This document shows, piece by piece, positions 8,153 to 11,425 of a stretch of DNA of 11,425 nt. The notes under the pieces are model-generated. The model was not told the DNA's origin, did no database searches, and worked only from the letters and a program-made list of their open reading frames with translations. How positions within the stretch are numbered: position 1 is the first letter of the stretch; each line of letters starts with the position of its first letter. The stretch comes from an uncultured Acidimicrobiaceae bacterium (GTDB lineage Bacteria > Actinomycetota > Acidimicrobiia > Acidimicrobiales > UBA8592): assembly GCA_913031515.1 (NCBI GenBank), contig CAJWET010000038.1, positions 1-11,425 on the forward strand. The letters run 5' to 3'. Both the position numbers and the translations under genes were made by a program.

Positions 8153-9165
8153 TAGTCCTCCCGTATCTTTTCAAATGACCGGAGTCGTGCCGATGCTGAT
8201 CGTGGATTCTGTTCTATTTCACTCTGAGATGGTGTCTGCCCGCTACGAGCTAAAAGCCGAATTATTGGTGTTTCTGCCGGCTTTGGAAGGTGTTTGGGCA
8301 CAGTATGACTGAGTCCTGCTGCCGCTCGGAGAGTCTTTTTGACGATCCTATCCTCACCTGAATGGTACGAGAGTATTACGCATCGTCCTTCTTTAGTTAG
8401 CCGATGCATTGTTTGTTGAAGGGCGGATTCTAAGATTTCTATCTCTTTATTTACAGCGATTCTAATTGCTTGAAAAGTTCGTCGAGCAGGGTGACCAGGA
8501 AACTTTTTTGATGCTGATGGGATAGCGTTAACGACCACTTCGCTCAATTCTGATGTGGTAGTTAGGGGTCTCGCTCCGATTATCGCCTTAGCGACCCTTT
8601 TGTGGTATCTCTCATCACCATATTCCTTCAGAATTTGAGACAACTCAAAGAGGTTCGAGTTATTTATCAGATCTTCTGCTTTAAACTCAGTAGTCCGATC
8701 CATTCGCATGTCCAATGGGCCTTCTCTTCGAAAGGAGAACCCTCTTGAAGGTGTATCCAATTGAGGCGAGGAAACCCCCAAATCAAATAGTGCTCCGGAG
8801 ATCTTATCTATTCCTAATCGATCAAGGATGGTATCAATCCGGTCGAAACGTCCATGAATGATATCAAACCGGCCATGTAAGTGGGTTAGTGCGTCGTTTG
8901 CAGCGAAGTGTGCTTCTCGATCCTGATCAATACCGACAAGACGAATATCCGCTCGATGCTCTAAAAATACTTTCGAATGTCCTGCTCCACCGAGAGTGGC
9001 ATCGAGAAAAACACCTGATGGAATTGGATCCAGCAGGTTAAGGACCTCAGTCAACATAACAGGCTGATGAGCATAGTCACTAGTGGTAGTACGGGTGATC
9101 CGGCAATCGGATGAACCGACTGCCGGATCCAGGGGATACCCGTTGGCTGTAGAACTTGATGACAT
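8152..9165 (-). CDS. rsmH: RsmH (MraW), 16S rRNA C1402 N4-methyltransferase
   Basis: SAM-dependent methyltransferase modifying 16S rRNA cytosine 1402 (E. coli numbering). 337 residues. HQPVMLTEVL (33-42) is the conserved start of the fold, then the SAM loop DATLGGAGHS (55-64), GALFDLGVSSPQLD (124-137), RGFSFRREGPLDMRMD (141-156), HPARRTFQAIRIAVN (225-239) and LSYHSGEDRIVK (265-276). About 32 residues precede the conserved core. They contain no alternative in-frame start that would keep His33, so the ATG at 9165 is the best choice even though its ribosome site (AAAGA) is weak and too close. DNA for residues 13-23 forms a strong hairpin, listed separately. The gene follows a 222-bp leader after mraZ and its stop overlaps ftsL. 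Confidence 0.95.
   Translation of the reverse strand: MSSSSTANGYPLDPAVGSSDCRITRTTTSDYAHQPVMLTEVLNLLDPIPSGVFLDATLGGAGHSKVFLEHRADIRLVGIDQDREAHFAANDALTHLHGRFDIIHGRFDRIDTILDRLGIDKISGALFDLGVSSPQLDTPSRGFSFRREGPLDMRMDRTTEFKAEDLINNSNLFELSQILKEYGDERYHKRVAKAIIGARPLTTTSELSEVVVNAIPSASKKFPGHPARRTFQAIRIAVNKEIEILESALQQTMHRLTKEGRCVILSYHSGEDRIVKKTLRAAAGLSHTVPKHLPKPAETPIIRLLARSGQTPSQSEIEQNPRSASARLRSFEKIRED
9097..9129 (-). repeat. 14-bp-stem inverted repeat inside the rsmH N-terminal extension
   Basis: Arms at 9097-9110 and 9116-9129 are inverted complements over 14 positions with a single difference, which becomes a G-U pair in the minus-strand RNA. The loop is 5 nt. This is by far the strongest hairpin I noticed in the window, and it begins 36 nt inside rsmH, covering codons 13-23 of a segment that is not part of the conserved methyltransferase fold. 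No U-run follows, so it does not look like a terminator. It could be a regulatory RNA element, a dispersed palindromic repeat that entered the gene, or chance. Confidence 0.75.
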
Positions 9166-9188
9166 TCTTTAAGGACTACTTTCTTTCT

Positions 9189-9240
9189 CGCTTATCGGCA
9201 GCCCTCCGGTAAATATGCGTTCGTCGGGATTTCTCCCCGA
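9189..9240 (-). promoter_or_regulatory. Candidate structured RNA leader upstream of rsmH
   Basis: The minus-strand RNA can form two adjacent hairpins. The first has a 6-bp stem, 9240-9235 with 9229-9224 (one G-U), and an AGAAA loop. The second has outer arms 9219-9213 and 9195-9189 (CGCAUAU with AUAAGCG, one A-A mismatch), enclosing an inner CGG/CCG pairing. A GGAGGG at about 9207-9202 lies inside the second hairpin with no start codon after it. The element ends 23 nt before the rsmH ATG. A conserved 'mraW RNA motif' upstream of mraW/rsmH has been described in Actinobacteria; I recall its existence and position but cannot confirm a match to its consensus here. Confidence 0.4.
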
Positions 9241-9316
9241 TCGGACTAGATGGCAAGCGGGCGGAGTAGAGGCTTACATCTTATAAACCGGAAGACTGCC
9301 CATAAGCGGGTATATA

Positions 9317-9345
9317 TGTCTATGTGTAATTTTGCTATGTATCAA
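9317..9345 (-). promoter_or_regulatory. Weak candidate second promoter between mraZ and rsmH
   Basis: TTGATA (9345-9340, five of six to the -35 consensus), a 17-nt spacer and TAGACA (9322-9317, poor -10) lie just after mraZ. A TATAAG hexamer at 9285-9280 is a better -10 but lacks a convincing -35. Either could give rsmH and the genes behind it a start independent of mraZ. The evidence is only hexamer resemblance. Confidence 0.15.
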
Positions 9346-9387
9346 ACCTGCTTTCATTTACCTCTTTTGCCTGGTATCGCATCTCGA

Positions 9388-9804
9388 TCAGAGCCATTGG
9401 CTCTCATTGGGGTTTATTTCTGTTGTCTCTTCGATATTTCTCCATTTATCCGGAGTCCAGATTTCAGCCCGATTGATTACTCCGATAAGAATGGCCTCTC
9501 GTTCTAAACCAATTTGGCTTCTTAATTTCGGAGGAACTGCAATCCTTCCTTGCCCGTCGGCGCGAACTTCACTTATACTTGCCGCCCACCTTCTTTGAGC
9601 ATGAGGTGATACTTCGTTCGATTGAACCTGTTCTATGAGCCGCTCAGCTGCTTTCCCAATTTCCTCTTCGCTGTATACCAAGAGGCAGGGATCTTCAAGG
9701 GACTTAGTTAAAAAGGCGGCGCTAACTAGATGTCGGCGGAAGGTCGGCGGAAGGACCAGTCGGCCTTTCTCGTCTAAAAGTCTTTCGTGTTCCCCTGTAA
9801 ACAT
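9388..9804 (-). CDS. mraZ: MraZ, transcriptional regulator of the dcw cluster
   Basis: DNA-binding protein of the MraZ/AbrB fold, made of two tandem SpoVT/AbrB-like hairpin modules that form ring oligomers. In bacteria where it was studied it controls its own division operon. From the ATG at 9804 it has 138 residues, and it begins MFTGEHERLLDEKGRLVLPP, the classic family start with the DxKGR motif at 11-15. The second module repeats the pattern as ADGQGRIAVPP near 83-93. A GTG at 9837 would add 11 residues, but the family starts at MF-G, and GGGGA about 4 nt before the ATG supports 9804. The window has an array of MraZ-type boxes immediately upstream, consistent with autoregulation. Confidence 0.95.
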   Translation of the reverse strand: MFTGEHERLLDEKGRLVLPPTFRRHLVSAAFLTKSLEDPCLLVYSEEEIGKAAERLIEQVQSNEVSPHAQRRWAASISEVRADGQGRIAVPPKLRSQIGLEREAILIGVINRAEIWTPDKWRNIEETTEINPNESQWL

Positions 9805-9863
9805 TCTGTCCCCGAACGTTGGCCCGATCGATCTCACTGGAGTTCGAAACGGAACGATTTTGC

Positions 9864-9882
9864 GGGAGATCCCTTCTCTCCC
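9864..9882 (-). repeat. Small hairpin in the mraZ 5' leader
   Basis: GGGAGA (9882-9877) and TCTCCC (9869-9864) are perfect inverted complements around a 7-nt purine loop. It would sit at the very 5' end of the mraZ mRNA if the predicted promoter is right, and its first arm overlaps the last MraZ boxes. It is short enough to be accidental. Confidence 0.4.
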
Positions 9883-9923
9883 ATTTGTCCCACTTTAACC
9901 CATTATCCTCCATTTACAACCAT
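9871..9923 (-). promoter_or_regulatory. MraZ operator: six phased TGG-type boxes
   Basis: On the minus strand ATGG, ATGG, ATGG, GTGG and ATGG begin at 9923, 9913, 9903, 9893 and 9884, followed by AGGG at 9874. Spacing is 10, 10, 10, 9 and 10 nt from first base to first base, so all lie on one face of the helix. The three central units are full TGGG boxes (9902, 9892, 9883) with 5-6 nt between them. Direct TGGG repeats separated by about 5 nt ahead of mraZ are the known MraZ binding pattern in E. coli and other bacteria. Place, orientation and phasing make this a strong operator call; occupancy by MraZ is inference. Confidence 0.8.
9892..9919 (-). promoter_or_regulatory. Candidate mraZ promoter inside the operator
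   Basis: TTGTAA (9919-9914), a 16-nt spacer and TAAAGT (9897-9892) each match four of six consensus bases. Transcription would begin near 9885, giving a leader of about 80 nt. An alternative -10 is GATAAT at 9907-9902. Both fall within the MraZ box array, so bound MraZ would cover the promoter, which fits repression. Actinobacterial -35 elements are often poor, so the exact hexamers are uncertain. Confidence 0.35.
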
Positions 9924-10038
9924 TTAGACATAAAAACAGGGAGATGGCCACTCATTATTCGGCTAGGAGGCAGAATGCGCGACTTTCAAACATCCGCGAA
10001 CTGGTTTCCCAATGGAAAATTGATTAAAAAAAGTGTTA

Positions 10039-10710
10039 CTAGCTATTTAAAGCACGAAGGAAAGCACGCAGGATTTCATTCTTTTCAACCCTCACGCATG
10101 TTCCTGCAGCGAAAATTGCTGATTCCATATTCTCGATTGCTGCGGCGTCAAATAAACTGATCCAATTCTCCGGTTTCCATTCCAACGCTAGAGCCGATTG
10201 AAACCTCACGCCTTCCCTCGTTCGCCTTTGGGAAATCCCTAAGATTTTTTTATTTTCAATTAGAAGTTCTCCCGGACCGCAACCAGCGAAACAAATTAGT
10301 TCCGCTATCGCAGTTCTCTGGAAAGGGCCATCATGTAACTGAGAGTCAACTCCCAGAGCACCCAAGGCACTTTGCCAAATCTTCCCCAACCAGTTCGATG
10401 CTTCATGGATATCGTCCTTCCAAAGAAAGTGATCTCTAGGAACAAAAAGGTCCACCCAGAGTAATTCTTGAGGATCTACCAATACCGCTCCCCCACCTGT
10501 CGTTCGTCGGGCTATACCAATATCCCTCTGCTCGGCATAGGCATAATCTACGCATGCGTCATCTTGCGAACTTCCTAGGACAAGGCAACAATCCGTAGGG
10601 GACATGATCCAAACTGATGGCACGGCCCAATCTGTTCTCGTTAACGAATGAAGAGATTGAACATCGTCGGTCTTGCCACCAATAACCCATCTAGCAACGC
10701 TATTCTCCAT
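10039..10710 (-). CDS. Lipoate-protein ligase family protein (LplA/LipB/BirA fold)
   Basis: 223 residues of the biotin/lipoate A/B ligase fold, enzymes that activate or transfer lipoate or octanoate to E2 and GcvH domains in the cytoplasm. The substrate loop RRTTGGGAVLVD (68-79) and the lysine motif KKILGISQRR (154-163, corresponding to the KI.G.AQRR of LplA, with its active-site lysine) are both present. ICFAG (139-143) matches the CF motif of LplA-type enzymes. The LplA accessory domain is missing, as in many single-domain ligases or amidotransferases. Which reaction it performs (ligase, octanoyltransferase or lipoyl transfer) cannot be told. The start at 10710 lies 18 nt after the preceding gene, behind a purine-rich GAGAGACAGAGAC stretch, so the two are probably cotranscribed. 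Confidence 0.82.
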   Translation of the reverse strand: MENSVARWVIGGKTDDVQSLHSLTRTDWAVPSVWIMSPTDCCLVLGSSQDDACVDYAYAEQRDIGIARRTTGGGAVLVDPQELLWVDLFVPRDHFLWKDDIHEASNWLGKIWQSALGALGVDSQLHDGPFQRTAIAELICFAGCGPGELLIENKKILGISQRRTREGVRFQSALALEWKPENWISLFDAAAIENMESAIFAAGTCVRVEKNEILRAFLRALNS

Positions 10711-10728
10711 ACAGCGTCTCTGTCTCTC

Positions 10729-10986
10729 TCACTTGATAGACGTCTTCCATCCTCGGCACCACTTAAGGTAGGTCACCAGATCACTACCGAGATAATCGTT
10801 CGGGTCTTCGTTCCCATATGCGGTTAGTAGCCGAAAATTTATATATTCCCCAGCTGGGAACGGTAAAAAAGGAAATGATTTATACCAGTTTTTTTTACGT
10901 AAATACCAAAGTTGCATTATTGCTATTACCCATAATTGAGGCCTAACTATAATTTCGATTGTTCCTCGACTAAGTAAATACTTCAT
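10729..10986 (-). CDS. Conserved hypothetical small protein, Trp-rich
   Basis: 85 residues with five tryptophans. It starts MKYLLSRGTIEIIVRPQLW; residues 18-30 may form an amphipathic or membrane-touching helix. The middle has the KSFPFLPFPAGEYINFRLLTAYG pattern, seen here as FPFLPFPAGEYINFRL, and the C-terminal end has LVTYLKWCRGW with a single Cys. From memory, small actinobacterial proteins with the order RP.LW / FLP.P...Y..FRL...YG / D...YL.WCR exist, so I take this as a real conserved gene rather than a chance frame, but I know no function. GAAGG 4 nt before the ATG supports the start. The stop lies 18 nt before the lipoate-ligase gene. A poor promoter-like TTGACC-N18-TATTTC lies at 11072-11043. 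Confidence 0.7.
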   Translation of the reverse strand: MKYLLSRGTIEIIVRPQLWVIAIMQLWYLRKKNWYKSFPFLPFPAGEYINFRLLTAYGNEDPNDYLGSDLVTYLKWCRGWKTSIK

Positions 10987-11068
10987 ACAACCTTCAGATT
11001 AGCCCCTTTAGTCCAGCAAACCATGTAGCCGATGGACAGCATGAAATACAGATTAAGGAACGAACGGG

Positions 11069-11425
11069 TCAACCATCAGGATTATCTGGACGAAACCGGC
11101 CGAGGAGTCGATTTCTTCCGCTACTTACATTCCGAAACCCACCGGAACCGACTCTCATCGAAAGTTGATTCATTCCTGCTTTACCTAGTCGGCGCATATT
11201 TTGTTCGAAATACAAGGCAGCTGCCAACATGATAGCGAATCCTGCAAACGCCAACCAAAAGCTTATCGATAGTGTCAAAATAATTACCGTTAAGCCTGCA
11301 ACAAAACCAAGAACAGACCACTTAATATTCCTAGCCGCATGAGAGTAAACAGTCGTCGTGGCGACTTCATTTGCCAGACCAGGGTCACTTTCGTGTAGTT
11401 GCTGCTCTATCTGGCTTAAGATCTT
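11069..11425 (-). CDS. DUF3040-type membrane protein (5' end beyond window)
   Basis: The frame is open to the right edge. I read 118 codons starting KILSQIEQQLHESDPGLA, which fits the N-terminal DUF3040 pattern of an amphipathic helix (...L..IE..L...DP.LA). Two closely spaced hydrophobic helices follow: WSVLGFVAGLTVIILTLSI (about 36-54 of the visible part) and FWLAFAGFAIMLAAALYF (about 56-73). A basic cytosolic tail, RRLGKAGMNQL then a Gly/Arg/Asn-rich end, closes it. Only the first few residues should be missing. An internal TTG at 11278 is not the start because it would cut the first helix away. The family has no established function, but a DUF3040 gene precedes mraZ in mycobacteria, which supports the actinobacterial assignment. 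Confidence 0.8.
   Translation of the reverse strand, partial: KILSQIEQQLHESDPGLANEVATTTVYSHAARNIKWSVLGFVAGLTVIILTLSISFWLAFAGFAIMLAAALYFEQNMRRLGKAGMNQLSMRVGSGGFRNVSSGRNRLLGRFRPDNPDG

Noticed and set aside
9732..9753. Perfect 11-bp tandem duplication inside mraZ
   Set aside because: It encodes LPPTFRRH, which fits the normal LP..FR pattern of MraZ, with no shift in frame or length; read as coincidence of Pro and Arg codons.
9722..9913. Minus-strand 63-residue frame starting ATGGAGGATAATGG, overlapping mraZ
   Set aside because: Its first codons are simply the MraZ box array and the rest is mraZ read in another frame; mraZ itself has full family motifs.
10001..10020. TTTCC/GGAAA inverted repeat between the lipoate-ligase gene and mraZ
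   Set aside because: Five AT-rich base pairs with no T-run behind; expected by chance.
10026..10032. Seven-T run on the minus strand just after the lipoate-ligase stop, as a terminator
   Set aside because: No stable stem precedes it (only about 3 bp), so an intrinsic terminator is not supported; transcription may continue into mraZ.
11032..11232. Plus-strand 66-residue frame opposite the DUF3040 gene
   Set aside because: Shadow of the DUF3040 coding frame; no ribosome site or recognisable motif.
1..11425. CRISPR arrays, tRNAs, rRNAs, IS elements or attachment sites
   Set aside because: No repeat-spacer pattern, cloverleaf, transposase frame or terminal repeats seen by eye; the region is compact housekeeping DNA.

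Overview
The window is a cell-division and cell-wall (dcw) gene cluster, read almost entirely on the minus strand, from a medium-GC (about 45% by eye) actinobacterium. The best guess is a low-GC, possibly aquatic, lineage of Acidimicrobiia. The actinobacterial assignment rests on a DUF3040-type two-helix membrane protein upstream of mraZ (the arrangement seen in mycobacteria), a short FtsL-like protein between rsmH and ftsI, an RsmH with the SYHSGEDRIVK motif, and the overall gene order. The class-level guess is inference from protein flavour, not from a marker search.

In transcription order (high to low coordinates): the 3' part of a DUF3040 gene (11425-11069), an 85-residue tryptophan-rich protein (10986-10729), a lipoate-ligase-family protein (10710-10039), a 234-bp regulatory gap with a phased array of MraZ-type boxes, mraZ (9804-9388), a 222-bp leader that can fold into hairpins, and then an unbroken run rsmH, ftsL, ftsI, murE, mraY, murD, ftsW, murG. 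MurG runs off the left edge. Every junction from rsmH to murG is a stop/start overlap: TAATG at rsmH/ftsL, 8 or 14 bp at ftsL/ftsI depending on the start, then five ATGA overlaps in a row. The block is therefore almost certainly one transcript with coupled translation.

The genes form one pathway. MurE and MurD build the UDP-MurNAc-peptide; the DNPR motif of MurE points to meso-diaminopimelate peptidoglycan. MraY makes lipid I and MurG makes lipid II. FtsW polymerises glycan and FtsI cross-links it at the septum, with FtsL as the small bitopic partner. MraZ is the likely autoregulator and RsmH methylates 16S rRNA. murF, which normally sits between murE and mraY, is absent: murE overlaps mraY directly.

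No mobile element, tRNA, rRNA or CRISPR was seen and no gene looks broken. The less ordinary points are the six-unit MraZ operator, the structured leader before rsmH, a 14-bp-stem hairpin inside the non-conserved N-terminal extension of rsmH, the missing murF, and the lipoate-ligase gene and 85-residue gene just upstream of the division cluster.
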